A stretch of 64,000 nucleotides of DNA from Gammaproteobacteria bacterium (GCA_023266095.1 JAHFRV010000006.1:31527-95526), one strand, 5' to 3'; positions 42,521 to 54,848 are shown, counted from the first letter of the stretch. Numbers and translations: made by a program. The notes: generated from the letters alone by a model not told the origin.

Positions 42521-43855
42521 TTAATCGGTTGTGACCGCTTCCAGTTTGCCGACGAAGCGGATGACGTCGAAGCGGCGTTGCAATTGTTTGCTGAAGAAAT
42601 CGTGCATCAGTATTCCTTCGCTGTAACGGACACGGTCGCCGGCCCGCAACTCCATGCGGGCGGCGGCCAGCCATTCGCGGCCGTCGCCGTTGTCCACCTC
42701 CAGATAAATGTAAGTGCCGCCGTCCAACGCCTGGGTGATCACGCCGGCATGGGGGAGTTGCAGGCGTTGAGCGGGCGCCGGCGGCGCGTTGTCCTGTTCT
42801 GAATTCAGCGCCGCACGCAGGCCGCCCTGTGTGTCGAAGGCGGCGACGAACACGCTGTTGAAATACCCGTCTCGATTGGTCCCGCCGATCACGTAGAGCC
42901 GGTCGCCGACCACGACTGTGCCGAAATCCGCGAGGGGCAGGGGCAGGGGTGTAGTTTCCCGCCACGGCTCCGGTGCGCCGTCCGCGCCGGTGCGGCTGGT
43001 TTCGATGACGTCGTGAAAGGTGGCGCCGCTCAAACCGCCGAGGGCGTAGAGCCGGTCGCCGTGCGCGAGCAGGCTCAGGCCGTAACGGCCGTGGTGCAAG
43101 GCCGGCGCGCGTAGCCATTCGGCATCATGATCGTCTTGGCGGATCGCGCGCCATTCCACGGCGGTTTCACCGCCACCGCCCCGCTGGGCGTGGCCGCCGG
43201 CAAGATAAATGTGACGGCTGGTCTGCGCCGCGCCATGGATGTAACGGGGAAGGGTCAAGGTTTGCTTGAGCAGTTCCCACGTGCCGAGGCTGCCGTCCTC
43301 GTGTAGGCGTGCGCGCTCCACGTTATCGAGCAGGGCGCCGCTGTAGCCGCCGAGCGCGTAAAGATAATCACCCATTACCACTGCTTTGGCGCAACGCCGC
43401 GGCAACCGCAGCGGCTGTGATTCGCGTTGCCAGGAACCGAGCGTCCCATCGGCAAGGACCGCCGCCCGTTCCACGCTGCGCAATAGGTTGGAGCCATTGG
43501 GGCCGTTGCCGCCGCCTACCGCGTAGATGAAATTGTTATGGGCCGTCACGCCGAAGAAACCGCGTGCTTCATTGAGTGCGCTGCCCTCACGCCAAGCGGC
43601 GAGCGTGCCGTCAGCCTGTAGTACCGCGTACTCGCTGGAATTTAAGAAATGTACACCATCTACGCCGCCGATGGCGTAGAACATGCCGTTGACGGCGAGC
43701 ACGCCCGCGCCGGCCCGCGCGGTGATCAGCGGCGCGCTTTGTTGCCAGACTTGCGTGGCGGCGTGGCCGGCCATGCTGCTCATCGTCAAACAGGCGGCCA
43801 AGATCATGCGCAGCGTCGGATGACGAATGGCGGCGCGGTACGCTGATCGGAGCAT
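42521..43855 (-). CDS. Exported kelch-repeat protein with NrfJ-like C-terminal domain
   Basis: 444 residues. Signal peptide about 1-32 (hydrophobic MILAACLTMSSM, cleavage near GHAA). Residues about 40-345 are six kelch-type units (repeated 'LYALGGLSG', 'LYVIGGTN', 'IYAVGGGN'), predicting a six-bladed propeller. The last 85 residues differ: HAGVITQALDGGTYIYLEV, then GREWLAAARMELRAGDRV and ILMHDFFSKQLQRRFDVIRF. This resembles a small periplasmic domain seen in NrfJ-like and OB-fold 'GXGTYIYLEV' proteins that accompany cytochromes, but I know it only by pattern. It begins three bases after the stop of the YyaL-type gene, so the two are probably co-transcribed. Function unknown. Confidence 0.8.
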   Translation of the reverse strand: MLRSAYRAAIRHPTLRMILAACLTMSSMAGHAATQVWQQSAPLITARAGAGVLAVNGMFYAIGGVDGVHFLNSSEYAVLQADGTLAAWREGSALNEARGFFGVTAHNNFIYAVGGGNGPNGSNLLRSVERAAVLADGTLGSWQRESQPLRLPRRCAKAVVMGDYLYALGGYSGALLDNVERARLHEDGSLGTWELLKQTLTLPRYIHGAAQTSRHIYLAGGHAQRGGGGETAVEWRAIRQDDHDAEWLRAPALHHGRYGLSLLAHGDRLYALGGLSGATFHDVIETSRTGADGAPEPWRETTPLPLPLADFGTVVVGDRLYVIGGTNRDGYFNSVFVAAFDTQGGLRAALNSEQDNAPPAPAQRLQLPHAGVITQALDGGTYIYLEVDNGDGREWLAAARMELRAGDRVRYSEGILMHDFFSKQLQRRFDVIRFVGKLEAVTTD

Positions 43856-43858
43856 GGG

Positions 43859-45940
<2,082 letters not shown>

Positions 45941-46019
45941 GAGTTTACCGCGACGAGAGGACTTGCCGCAGTATAACGCGCGGCAATGGAGGTGTCCCGT
46001 GCGCGGCGATCAAGCCAAT

Positions 46020-46958
46020 TTATTGCGAGGGTAGAAAGTCCACCGGCCAAGTGAAGACGATGTTGTCGACGTTTTTGGCGTCGAATTGGAAGAGCTTGAC
46101 CCGTGCCACCAGTTTGCGCACCAGGTCGTCATCCTTCAATTCCGAAGAGACCACGTTGCATTCGCTGACCTCGCCCGCGGGGGTGATGGTGATTTCCAAA
46201 ACCACTTTGCCCTGCAAAGCCGGGTTACCGCGCAAGGCCCGGTGATAGAGCGCGTAAATCGCGCCTTTGTTTTGGTCGAGGACCAGTTGAATCTGCTCGG
46301 CGCTGCGGCCGGGCTTGCGGCCGTCGCGTTTGGGGTTGGCCTTTTGTTCTTCCTGTAAAGTCTGACTTTCCACCACGGTGGTATCGCGGGCGGCGAGTTT
46401 GACCTGGCCCGGATCGCGGCTGAGCGTCGCCACGCTGATGCCGCCGCTGCCGCTGGTGGCGGTGGAGGTGATGATGGAGCGGCGTGTCGTGTCGTGCTCA
46501 CCCGCCTGGGTGAGCGGTTTGGCCGACGGCAGAGCCGCAAAAGTATTTTGCCGCAAGGCGGCCAATTCGTTTTTCATGGCCAGCAGGCCGGATTGGGCGG
46601 CCTTTTCACGCGCGGCTTGTACTTGAACTGGCGGTACTGTTTCGGTTTTATCCGGCTGTGGTTCCGGCTTTGCCTCCGGTTTGGGGGGTTCGGGTTTTTT
46701 CTCCGGTTCCGCTTTGACGGGTTCGGCTGGCGGCGGAGGCGGCGGTTGGGGTTTTTCCTGGAGTACCAGTTTGGCCAGCCGTGGCGGCAGACTCTCCGCT
46801 TCGAAGCGATCGGGTGCGGGTACTTTGATCGAGGCAACCATTACGCAAAAAAGCACGAACAGCGTCAGGGTCACGACGCTGATGTAACGGAAGCGCCGCT
46901 CTTCCGCGAGAGCGGGGCTCCAAGGCAGTTCCGAAGAATGATAGTACGCGGCGGTCAA
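46020..46958 (-). CDS. TonB-like energy transducer with AgmX/PglI C-terminal domain
   Basis: 312 residues. One N-terminal membrane helix (about 26-46), then a Pro/Glu/Lys-rich periplasm-spanning segment (about 68-110), a central variable part, and a C-terminal domain (about 215-312) of the AgmX/PglI type (VLDQNKGAIYALYHRALRGNP, GKVVLEITITPAGEV, LVRKLVARVKLFQFDAKNV). By family, it should be pulled by the ExbB/ExbD motor encoded just upstream. It is the last of the eight genes; it is four bases from the ExbD gene. It is not a standard TonB, and no TonB-dependent receptor is encoded nearby. Confidence 0.85.
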   Translation of the reverse strand: MTAAYYHSSELPWSPALAEERRFRYISVVTLTLFVLFCVMVASIKVPAPDRFEAESLPPRLAKLVLQEKPQPPPPPPAEPVKAEPEKKPEPPKPEAKPEPQPDKTETVPPVQVQAAREKAAQSGLLAMKNELAALRQNTFAALPSAKPLTQAGEHDTTRRSIITSTATSGSGGISVATLSRDPGQVKLAARDTTVVESQTLQEEQKANPKRDGRKPGRSAEQIQLVLDQNKGAIYALYHRALRGNPALQGKVVLEITITPAGEVSECNVVSSELKDDDLVRKLVARVKLFQFDAKNVDNIVFTWPVDFLPSQ

Positions 46959-46962
46959 GGCA

Positions 46963-47460
46963 CTATCCTTTCGCCGACTTGTAGATCACGGCCAGGGAGA
47001 TGCGCGTGTAATTCGCTGCGGTGCACGTCACCATGATCTTTTTCAGAAGCGTATAGGGAATCTCTTTGTCGCCCATGATGGTAATTTCACCGGCGCCGTC
47101 GTCCGTCGCGCGCTTGCCGCTTTTCTGGACCTGATAACGCAGTTCTTCCAACAAGGCGGGGATGGTGTCGTCCGGCGAGGCCAGGGTCTCCGCCACCGAG
47201 GCCACTTTGCGTCCCTGCGCGACGATGTCCTGGTTGTTCACCACCACGATCACCGTATCTTTGGGTGACTTCTCAGCGGTGGATTCCGGCAGTTTCACGG
47301 TCTTGGTGCTGGGCAGGGTCTGCATATTGCCGGAATTCACTACCAGAAACAGCACCAACACGGTCAGCATGTCGATCATCGAAATGATGTTAATCACGGC
47401 GTGACCTTTGTTACGCCGGTGATGACGCTCCATGCGTTTGGCGCGCCGCGACATCTTCAT
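46963..47460 (-). CDS. ExbD/TolR-family protein, second copy
   Basis: 165 residues. Single membrane helix at about 21-42 (INIISMIDMLTVLVLFLVV) with the aspartate used for proton coupling (MIDML), followed by a periplasmic TolR-like domain. The sequence starts basic (MKMSRRAKRMERHHRRNKGHA), typical of the cytoplasmic end. Its start overlaps the end of the first ExbD gene by four bases. It is only distantly like that copy, so the two are old paralogues and probably form a heteromeric rod inside the ExbB ring. Confidence 0.88.
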   Translation of the reverse strand: MKMSRRAKRMERHHRRNKGHAVINIISMIDMLTVLVLFLVVNSGNMQTLPSTKTVKLPESTAEKSPKDTVIVVVNNQDIVAQGRKVASVAETLASPDDTIPALLEELRYQVQKSGKRATDDGAGEITIMGDKEIPYTLLKKIMVTCTAANYTRISLAVIYKSAKG

Positions 47461-47954
47461 GGCTGGCTCCGCGGCGCGTCGCCGATCGAGAGTTCCGGGA
47501 AGAGTTCGACGTAGGTCACTTTGCCGTTGGGCGCGGCGACCCCATAGGAGCGTACCGCGTCCATGGTCTTGATCAGCGTGTCGTAAGGGACATCGCTTTC
47601 CGGGAGAATGGTGGCGTCGAGTTTGTCCGGGAAATTGCCTTTGATTTCTTTCAAGAGCGTGCTGAGCGCCTTGAAGTCATAGTGTTTGTCCAAATGGGGC
47701 AGGCGGCGTATCAAACCGCCGCGGCGGTTATTCACTTCCAGCGCGTCTTTACGGATGATGATCTCGAGTTCCAGTGGCGCCTTGCTATTGGCGTCGCCGC
47801 TGCTGGCCGGCGGGATGTTGAGTTCCAGCGAGCTGAATTTAAAATAGGTCACCGAACTCAAGAAGAACGCGACCAGCACCACCATCAGATTGATGAAGGC
47901 GGTGACATCGAGATCCGCGATGGGTGAAGCGCGGCGGCGGAAACGGCCTCTCAT
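47457..47954 (-). CDS. ExbD/TolR-family protein, first copy
   Basis: 165 residues. Cytoplasmic basic start (MRGRFRRRASPIADLDVTAF), one helix at about 17-38 with the coupling aspartate in DLDVTAFINLMVVLVAFFL, and a periplasmic domain to the end. Length matches the second ExbD copy but the sequence does not closely. It sits 15 bases after exbB. The pairing of one ExbB with two distinct ExbD proteins is as in the AglR/Q/S motor of Myxococcus and some Tol-like systems. Confidence 0.87.
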   Translation of the reverse strand: MRGRFRRRASPIADLDVTAFINLMVVLVAFFLSSVTYFKFSSLELNIPPASSGDANSKAPLELEIIIRKDALEVNNRRGGLIRRLPHLDKHYDFKALSTLLKEIKGNFPDKLDATILPESDVPYDTLIKTMDAVRSYGVAAPNGKVTYVELFPELSIGDAPRSQP

Positions 47955-47969
47955 ACGCTGACGTCCCTG

Positions 47970-48620
47970 TTATTTGGCGGGTTCTTGAATGTCTTGTTCC
48001 TGGAGCATGTTCAGAAACTTGACCGCGACCATCTCCAGACTGTCGACCATTTCAGCGGTTTTACTCTGCAGGAAGGAATAGATCAACATCATGGGTATCG
48101 CCGCGCCCAGACCGAAAGCGGTGCAATTCATCGCCACCGAAATACTGGCGGACAACAACTCGGCCTTCTGAGCGGGATCGGCATTGGCCACGGCTGCGAA
48201 GGCGTCGATCAGCCCGGTCACTGTGCCGAGCAGTCCGAGTAAGGTGGCGATATTGGCGAAGGTAGCCAGATAGTGGGTGCGTTTTTCGAGGCGGGGGATC
48301 ATTTCCATCAGCCCCTCTTCCATGGCGGTCTCGATGTCGTCGCGTCGCCGCGCCGCGGTGTGACGTGATAAGCCGTAGGCGAGGATCTTGGCCACTGCGG
48401 CATTGGATTGAGCGGCGGCGGTCAAGGCCTCGCGGTATTTGCCGTCCTGGATCAGCGGCAGCAATTGATTCCACACCCGCACATTGGCTTTTTTTGTGCC
48501 GTTCAAATAAAAGAAACGTTCCACGGCGATCGCCAGCCCCAGGGCGAGCACCAAAAGAATGGGGTACATGAAGAAGCCACCTTCCTGCATGAAGCGCGCG
48601 AGGCTGTGGTAGATGTCCAT
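47970..48620 (-). CDS. ExbB/TolQ/MotA-family proton-channel protein
   Basis: 216 residues from the ATG at 48620, which has AAGGAG eight bases upstream; a longer frame lacks such a site. Three membrane helices (about 17-35, 113-135, 155-180). The channel-lining helices are visible as LATFANIATLLGLLGTVTGLIDAF and SISVAMNCTAFGLGAAIPMMLIYSF, close to TolQ/ExbB. Between this gene and the previous one (136 bases) there is a seven-base hairpin at 48659-48678 (AGGTGAA...TTCACCT) that could attenuate transcription or mark a processing site. Confidence 0.92.
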   Translation of the reverse strand: MDIYHSLARFMQEGGFFMYPILLVLALGLAIAVERFFYLNGTKKANVRVWNQLLPLIQDGKYREALTAAAQSNAAVAKILAYGLSRHTAARRRDDIETAMEEGLMEMIPRLEKRTHYLATFANIATLLGLLGTVTGLIDAFAAVANADPAQKAELLSASISVAMNCTAFGLGAAIPMMLIYSFLQSKTAEMVDSLEMVAVKFLNMLQEQDIQEPAK

Positions 48621-48756
48621 TCGAATCTCCTTGTCGTTATGTCTACTCACCGCCATAAAGGTGAAGAAGTGTTCACCTGTCGCGGCTATTCTGGTTTGAA
48701 TGATGCCTTTATTAACGGCCCGTCACCGCGCTTCTTTATGGGCGGCGTTACCTGCT

Positions 48757-49044
48757 TCAGCGCGGTTTGGTGACGGAGCTCGCGCGTTTATATAATTCTT
48801 CCGCCTGTTGCATTTGCAACTGAAAGACTTCGCGGTCGATCGGCAGCAGGGGTTCATCCACCAAGCGTTCCAGCGGCCAGTCCGGCACCGCTACCTCGAT
48901 GTCGCGCCAGGGGATGACGAAGGTGACTTTGGGCAGTTCGCGGTTACCGAGGATGGTAGTGCGATCCAGCTCCAGCCGTTCCGCCGCGTGCGCCGGGCCG
49001 GTCAATAAAGCGGCCAATAGTAACATGGGTGAGATGCGTGTCAT
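48757..49044 (-). CDS. Small exported protein of the ExbB/D-TPR operon
   Basis: 95 residues with a signal peptide (about 1-20, cleavage after AHA). The mature part is short, acidic and hydrophobic-patterned ([42 protein letters not shown]). No domain is recognised. It overlaps the TPR lipoprotein gene by four bases. A similar small exported protein regularly accompanies such operons, but the role is unknown. Confidence 0.75.
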   Translation of the reverse strand: MTRISPMLLLAALLTGPAHAAERLELDRTTILGNRELPKVTFVIPWRDIEVAVPDWPLERLVDEPLLPIDREVFQLQMQQAEELYKRASSVTKPR

Positions 49045-49715
49045 GGCGAGCCTGGCCCTCCCGTTCGATGGGCATCGATGCGCTGCTGCAGGTCAGCCAG
49101 CCAGGTAGTGACTTGTTGATCGTCGCCGCCGTGCAGTTGCTGGTAGCGTTGATAGTGTTCCTGCGCCTTGGTCAGTTCGCCCAGATATAAATCGTAGAGC
49201 ATGGCCAGATTTAAATGGGCGTAGGCGTAATCGGGTTTGGCGGTGAGGGCGTGTTCATAAGCGGCGCGGGCCTCCTTGAACTTGCCTTGCTGGCGGTAAA
49301 TGATGCCGAGGTAATTGTGTGCGGCGTAATCTTTACCGTTGATCTCGACCGCCTGTTTGAAAAACTGCTCCGCCTCCGCCAGCTGGCCGCGGCGAAAATA
49401 CAGGATGCCGAGGTTGGTGCGGGGGCTCGCCAATTGCGGATGATCGTCAGCCAGCTTCTTGAACAGGACTTCGGCCTGTTGCTCTTGTTTGTCGTTGAGT
49501 GCGGCGATGGCCTGTTGGAGTTGTATTTCGGCGGCGCTGGCGGGCACCGCGGCGGCGGGCACCGCGGTAGCGGGAAGCTCGCTGGCGGGCAGGCTGGCAC
49601 GCGTTTCCACTGGCGGCGCCGCGGTTTTGGGCGCGGGCGCGGCACAACCCGCCAGCAGTGCGAACGACAGCGCGGCGCCGGAGAGGCCGGACGATTTTTT
49701 AATAAAGGGTGTCAA
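49041..49715 (-). CDS. TPR-repeat outer-membrane lipoprotein
   Basis: 224 residues if translation begins at the TTG at 49713-49715. That codon is preceded by GGGGGAG at a good distance and gives a lipoprotein signal: [10 protein letters not shown] with Cys24. The longer frame (from ATG 49799) adds 28 residues with no signal logic. An Ala/Pro-rich linker follows, then at least four TPR units between about 65 and 190 (for example [59 protein letters not shown]). The start overlaps the end of the 1535-residue TPR gene by 17 bases. It is likely the outer-membrane anchor of the system. Confidence 0.82.
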   Translation of the reverse strand: MTPFIKKSSGLSGAALSFALLAGCAAPAPKTAAPPVETRASLPASELPATAVPAAAVPASAAEIQLQQAIAALNDKQEQQAEVLFKKLADDHPQLASPRTNLGILYFRRGQLAEAEQFFKQAVEINGKDYAAHNYLGIIYRQQGKFKEARAAYEHALTAKPDYAYAHLNLAMLYDLYLGELTKAQEHYQRYQQLHGGDDQQVTTWLADLQQRIDAHRTGGPGSP

Positions 49716-52700
49716 GGTACGGCTCCCCCTTTTCCATTTTGGAATAACGTGCCGGCAGCAGTTTGCCCAATGCCGCAAAGCTTTTTTGCACCCACTCATC
49801 GTAAATATTCTCCGCGCTGCGGCGGGCGTTGGCTTCGTATAAGCCGATGGCCTGTTCTTCGAAAGGATAGGCCTGTTCTTCTAGCAGGACGTTGTATTGT
49901 TCCAGTTCCAGTTCGCTCAAACCGGTGGGCCGTTCCGAGTTGAGCAGGGCGGCGCCGAATTCGGCGTAGATCTCCGCGGTGTGATGGGTGGCGGCGGTGG
50001 TGACGCCGGCGACGCCGTAATCGGCGGCTTGGCGATAAGCTTGCAGAGCTTCTTCCATGGCTTTTTTCTTCAACTTCAGACTGGCTTCCAGCGGACGGGT
50101 GAGTTTGGCGCGTGCGAATTCGTCGTAGCGGGTTTGCGCCAAGCTGAGCGCGGCGTGCGCGGCGAGGAAACGAGTACGGTCGTTGCGCGCCGCGCCGCCT
50201 TTTTGTTCGGCGATGACCAGTTGCGCCAGCCACTGTTGTTGCTGGTTATTATCGCCGCGCTGGGCGTATAGCTCGGCGACGCGTTGATGCGCCTCCACCG
50301 CGTCGGCCAGCGGTTGTGGATATTGCTGCGCATACTGCTGGAATATCCGCAAGGCGTCTTGCGGCCGTTCGGAGCGCACGTACAATTCCGCCGACTGCCA
50401 CAAGGCGTCGCGTTTAAGGTCGAGGTCATCACCTTGCGCGGCGAGTTTTTCCAGTTCGCCGGCCGCTTTGCCCCAGTCGCGGTTATTTTGATAAGCCACC
50501 GCCAGTTTCGCGCTCAGGTTTTTTTGCAACGGATGGGCCGGGTAGTCTTTGCGGAAGCGCTCCAGCACCGCGATGGCGGCCGGCCAGTCTTCCAGGGTCA
50601 GCAATTGCGCGGCGGCGTCGTAGTCGGCATTGACGCGGCTGGCCGCGCCGGGTGCGAGTTGTCCCACGCGCAGGAAGTGCTGCGCGGCGGCGCGGTGATC
50701 GCCGTTTTGCGCGGCCTGTTCGCCTTGTTTGTAAATGGCGGCGGCCAAGCGTTCTTCCGCGTCGTGATCGTTACGGTCCTCTTTGAGGGTAAGCGCCAGC
50801 ACTTCTTGATAACTCTTTTCGGCGTCGGCGTAACGGCGGGATTCGAATTCGCTGTCGGCGACGATGCGCCAGGCGCTCATGAGATATTCCGCTGCGGCGG
50901 GTGGCGTGCGCGCGATGATGTCGCGGGCGATTTTTTCGGCGGCGGGCAAATCCTGTCCGCTGAATAAAGTCCGCGCCGCCTTGATTTGGGTGGCCAGCGC
51001 GCGCGGGTCGGCGGGATAACTCGCGGCAAAGCGCAAGAGGGCGGCAATGGTGCGTTGCTGCGCGGCGGTGTGCTCGGCGCCATTCAGGCCCGCCTCCATT
51101 TTTTCGTAGGCGAGCAGTGACGCGTAAGCGGCCTCGGTCCGTTTGGGATAAGCGGGATAGTCGGCGGCCACCCGTTCGTATTCGCGGATGGCGTCCTCAT
51201 AAGCGCGGTTCTCGTAGAGGGACTCGGCCAACAGGAAATGGGTCTCAGCGGCGGCGGGATCGGCGGGGAAATCGTGCAAGAAGCGGCGGTACCAGAGTTC
51301 GGCGGCGCGATAATCTTCGCTTTGCTTGCTGCCCTGGGCGCGGGCGTGATGATAGTGGGCGAGATCCTGGATGTAGCCGCGCACTTGCTGGAGGGTGGCG
51401 TCGCGTTCGAGATTTGGATTGCTGGCCCAATAGGCGCTGTCCGGTGCATAGTGGTTCACGAATTCTTCTTTGCTGGCGAGAATCTTGGTGGTGAAACCGC
51501 TTTTTTCATAGACGGCCAGCACCTGGGCATGAAATAAGGGCGCACGCGGATCGTTCGGGTGTTGTTCGATAAAGGCGCGGTAGGCGCCGGCGGCATCTTC
51601 GGTACGTTCTTGTTCCTGATAAAGCTCGGCCAGCGCCGCGTAAAGGCGATGCTCGTAGGGGCGGGCCCCGTGCTGGGAAAAATAGCGGGAGAGCGATAAG
51701 GTGCCGTTGAGTTGCGAGAGACTCAAGCTGGCGACGCGCAACACGTCATTGATCATTTCCTCGTCGCCGCGGCTGAGTGCCGGGTCGGCCTGCGCCGGGC
51801 CGCCATCCTTGAATTTGCGTTCGAGCAGCGAGAGGAAAGATTCCAGAGCAAGGTTGTGGCGGTTTTCCTTGTATAACGACCAGCCGTGTTTGTAGAGCGC
51901 TTTTTCGTAATAGGGCGAGTTTTCGCCGAGCACGACCACGGCGCCATAGGCCTGCGCCGCCTGCTGGGACAAGCCCAGCGTGAACAGCAATTCGCCGCGG
52001 CGGAATTGTACTTCTTCGGCGTAGGGGCTGACCGGGTATTCGCGGGCCAGGCGGTCGAGGGTGTCGAGTAATCCGCTGGTTTCGCCGGCGTTGTAGTAGA
52101 GATTGGCCAATTGGTAGAGCATCCGGTCATTGTCGGGTTTGCCGGGGTAGGCGCTGAGCAGGTGATTGTAGGCGGTGATGGCGCCTTGGTAGATCTGGTT
52201 GGCCGCATCAGCGGTGGCGCGCTCATCCGCGGCGGGCTTGCTCATCAGTTCGTTGTAGCGGTTCTCGGCTTTCAACATTTCCAGATAGGCCAGACGCTGC
52301 ATGGCCTCGCGGCGGCGGGGTAGCGTGTTGTCGCTATTGATGAAGCTACGATAGGCGACGATGGCCTTATTGTAGTACTCGGCATTTTTTTTATCGGCGC
52401 CGGTCGCGAGCTGGTCGTACGCCTGGGCGAGACCAAGGCGGGCTTGCGCGAGATAAATGCCGAGCTGCTGTTGACGCGCTTGCAAGTCGAGAGTGAGGAG
52501 TTTGTTCAAATAGTCGCGGTGTTGCGCGACCAATTTTTCGTTTTCCGCCAGCAGCCGGGCCTGGCGGGCGCGCATTTTGTTGAAGGCGTCGCTTTGTACG
52601 CCGAAGTTACCTTTGGCCCGCTCGCCGATTTGCTGGAGCAGTTCCTGCATGCGCACCGCGTCGGCCAACACCTTGTTGAGTTCGACGAAGGCCTTTTTGG

Positions 52701-54306
52701 CTTCCCAGAGCCGGATGGGATAGCTCTTGCTCAAGTCGCTGAGCAGCAAGCCACGCAGCAGAAGGTATTTATCATTCAGATCCTGGTGTTCGGCCAGTAT
52801 CTCTTTATTGCGCTCGAAACGTTGATCAAAACGGCGCAGGATAGCGAGCTGGCGTTTTTGCTTGCTGCTGGCCAGCAGCGTGACGTCACCGCTGGTCTCA
52901 GCGCGTTTCAATTCTTCTTGCAGGGCTTGGCCTTCGCTGAGTACGCTGGAACGTTGGAGATTATTGCGGTATTCAGTGATTTTCGGTAGGAGGCTATCAT
53001 GGTGGGCGCGCTGCGCCTTGAGCAGACTCCAATAGGCCTCGATGTCGGCGCCGGCGGTGTGCAGGCTGTCTTGCAGGTAAATCAGGTTGCGATAATTTTT
53101 AAAGGTTTCTTGAAAGTCGTGGCGGCTGATGGCGTCCGCTAAATAGGCGCTGGCGGCATGGTCCGGCAGATGGTCGGGTCGCCAGGTCCAGCCGGCTTCT
53201 TGCCGGTCGGCGGCGGTGTTGAGCAAAGCGTTGAAGTAACTGCCGTCGCCGATGGCCGCCGCCGCATCGTTGAGACGGCGTTGTTCGCTTTCATAATCGC
53301 GCAGGGCCTGTTCATAGGCGCCGATCGCCGCGGAATAATCCTTGAGTTGGAAATGGGCGCGGGCCGCGCCGAGAGCGGCTTCCCGCACCGCCGCGCTAGG
53401 GCCGCCGTGTTGCGCCAGCCCCGTCCACATGTCCGCCGCCGCGCGGTAGTCGCCATGCAGATAATCGGCCCAGCCCGTGCCGAGCAGGGCCGGGTCACTT
53501 TCGGCACGGGCGATGGCGGCGCATACCGTGGATATGTTCGCGCATTGGGCAGGATTGCCGCTGACGCGCCCGAAGACCATGCGGGCTCGATCAAGCTCGT
53601 TTTGTTTGAGAAAGTAATAACCCAGTTTTACGTTGACGAGGTTGCGCAGGCCTTGACCGCGGGACAGGTAGGGCGGGCTTAGTGCGAGTTGATCCAAGCT
53701 CGTGAGAGCTTCCTGGGTGCGGCGCGCCTGCAGCAGGGCGACGCCCAAATTGTAACGGCCGTAGTCGCTCCATTCGTCCCGGCCTTGCAGGGTTTTGGCG
53801 GCGGCGATCGATTCTTGATAACGCTTGCGTGCCAGCAGCAGCGCCGCGAGCTGATAATCCCGTTCGCTTTGGATGGCGCCGGGCTTGAGGTCTTTGAGAT
53901 TGGCGAGAGCGGCTTCCGCCTCGAGGAAATAACCGCGTTGGGCGAGTTGGCGGGCGAGGGTGAGCCAGGCGTCCGGACGGACGGTCACGCCTTGGGCACT
54001 GAGGCCGCGCAATACGTCGCCGGCTTGTTCGGGCAAGCCTAAAGCCAGATAGAGATCGGCGAGAGTGTGGTCAGCCTCGGGTTTGACCGTGGCGATGTCC
54101 GGAAGACGCTGGGCCTTTTGTAGTTCACCGAAGGCGGTGAAGTAGCGGTCTTGCAGGAAATAATATTTGACCGCACCCAATTCGAGATTGGCGATCGCCT
54201 GCGCGCGCACCGCGTCGGCCGTTTCCGCGGCGCACGGCCCGGCCGTGACGCCCGCCAAAAGCGCGGCCGCGAGGTAGCGGGTGAAGAATCCACTGCGCGC
54301 AATCAT
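49699..54306 (-). CDS. Very large exported TPR-repeat protein (1535 aa)
   Basis: 1535 residues with a signal peptide (about 1-27, cleavage after PCAA). Nearly the whole mature chain is tetratricopeptide-like, with many 34-residue units (for example [19 protein letters not shown] near residue 80, [19 protein letters not shown] and [19 protein letters not shown] in the middle, [29 protein letters not shown] further on). A long helical stretch without clear TPRs separates two blocks (about 390-650). Such a protein would form an extended superhelix in the periplasm and bind several partners. It lies second in an eight-gene operon with an ExbB/ExbD motor. Similar long TPR proteins occur in the myxobacterial Glt/Agl machinery. 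Its specific role here is inference. Confidence 0.85.
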   Translation of the reverse strand: MIARSGFFTRYLAAALLAGVTAGPCAAETADAVRAQAIANLELGAVKYYFLQDRYFTAFGELQKAQRLPDIATVKPEADHTLADLYLALGLPEQAGDVLRGLSAQGVTVRPDAWLTLARQLAQRGYFLEAEAALANLKDLKPGAIQSERDYQLAALLLARKRYQESIAAAKTLQGRDEWSDYGRYNLGVALLQARRTQEALTSLDQLALSPPYLSRGQGLRNLVNVKLGYYFLKQNELDRARMVFGRVSGNPAQCANISTVCAAIARAESDPALLGTGWADYLHGDYRAAADMWTGLAQHGGPSAAVREAALGAARAHFQLKDYSAAIGAYEQALRDYESEQRRLNDAAAAIGDGSYFNALLNTAADRQEAGWTWRPDHLPDHAASAYLADAISRHDFQETFKNYRNLIYLQDSLHTAGADIEAYWSLLKAQRAHHDSLLPKITEYRNNLQRSSVLSEGQALQEELKRAETSGDVTLLASSKQKRQLAILRRFDQRFERNKEILAEHQDLNDKYLLLRGLLLSDLSKSYPIRLWEAKKAFVELNKVLADAVRMQELLQQIGERAKGNFGVQSDAFNKMRARQARLLAENEKLVAQHRDYLNKLLTLDLQARQQQLGIYLAQARLGLAQAYDQLATGADKKNAEYYNKAIVAYRSFINSDNTLPRRREAMQRLAYLEMLKAENRYNELMSKPAADERATADAANQIYQGAITAYNHLLSAYPGKPDNDRMLYQLANLYYNAGETSGLLDTLDRLAREYPVSPYAEEVQFRRGELLFTLGLSQQAAQAYGAVVVLGENSPYYEKALYKHGWSLYKENRHNLALESFLSLLERKFKDGGPAQADPALSRGDEEMINDVLRVASLSLSQLNGTLSLSRYFSQHGARPYEHRLYAALAELYQEQERTEDAAGAYRAFIEQHPNDPRAPLFHAQVLAVYEKSGFTTKILASKEEFVNHYAPDSAYWASNPNLERDATLQQVRGYIQDLAHYHHARAQGSKQSEDYRAAELWYRRFLHDFPADPAAAETHFLLAESLYENRAYEDAIREYERVAADYPAYPKRTEAAYASLLAYEKMEAGLNGAEHTAAQQRTIAALLRFAASYPADPRALATQIKAARTLFSGQDLPAAEKIARDIIARTPPAAAEYLMSAWRIVADSEFESRRYADAEKSYQEVLALTLKEDRNDHDAEERLAAAIYKQGEQAAQNGDHRAAAQHFLRVGQLAPGAASRVNADYDAAAQLLTLEDWPAAIAVLERFRKDYPAHPLQKNLSAKLAVAYQNNRDWGKAAGELEKLAAQGDDLDLKRDALWQSAELYVRSERPQDALRIFQQYAQQYPQPLADAVEAHQRVAELYAQRGDNNQQQQWLAQLVIAEQKGGAARNDRTRFLAAHAALSLAQTRYDEFARAKLTRPLEASLKLKKKAMEEALQAYRQAADYGVAGVTTAATHHTAEIYAEFGAALLNSERPTGLSELELEQYNVLLEEQAYPFEEQAIGLYEANARRSAENIYDEWVQKSFAALGKLLPARYSKMEKGEPYLDTLY

Positions 54307-54320
54307 GGCGGAGATCTGGC

Positions 54321-54848
54321 CTAATATTCCTTGATGGCCATGGGCCGGTCTTTGTTCGCCGGATTGATTTTGATTTCCAGGTATTTCGCGGTCAGGTCTT
54401 TTTCGAAATTGCTGTTGAAGCTGTAATTGCGGTCCTTGCCGATGACGGTCACGCTGAGCTTGTGGGGTCCCACCGCGACATTGCCTTCATAAAGGCGCTG
54501 CACGCCGCCGCGGCGCAGGGCGTCTTGTTCCCGCTCGGTGTACAGGTAATTGGCCACCGTGCGGTTGTCCAGTTGCAGTTGCACCGAGTCGATCATGGTG
54601 TTGTTCTGGCTGTCCAGGGAGAAGAAGACGTTCACCTTGGTGGTGGTGGGCGACAAAAGGTCGTCTTGCAGGCGCAACAGATCCTGTTGCAAATCGAGCA
54701 TGTCTTTGCTGAGCGATTTCACCCGTTCCTCCAGACTGCGGAAATCCGGGTCCGGCTGGATGGTGAAGCGTTCGGGAATATTACCGTCACCGAGTACCGC
54801 GCCCGGCAGCAAGACCAGCAATAAGCAGATGATTCGTCGTGTCAACAT
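54321..54848 (-). CDS. Exported protein with short coiled coil, first gene of the ExbB/D-TPR operon
   Basis: 175 residues from the ATG at 54848; eight more codons are open upstream. Signal peptide about 1-20 (LLVLLPGAVLGD). Residues about 35-65 form a coiled coil (LEERVKSLSKDMLDLQQDLLRLQ). The rest is probably a beta-sandwich (VNVFFSLDSQ, SVQLQLDNRTVANYLYTERE, VGPHKLSVTVIGKDRNYSF). No family name can be given with confidence. It starts the transcript: next gene 14 bases away, and 293 bases without a gene upstream. Confidence 0.78.
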   Translation of the reverse strand: MLTRRIICLLLVLLPGAVLGDGNIPERFTIQPDPDFRSLEERVKSLSKDMLDLQQDLLRLQDDLLSPTTTKVNVFFSLDSQNNTMIDSVQLQLDNRTVANYLYTEREQDALRRGGVQRLYEGNVAVGPHKLSVTVIGKDRNYSFNSNFEKDLTAKYLEIKINPANKDRPMAIKEY

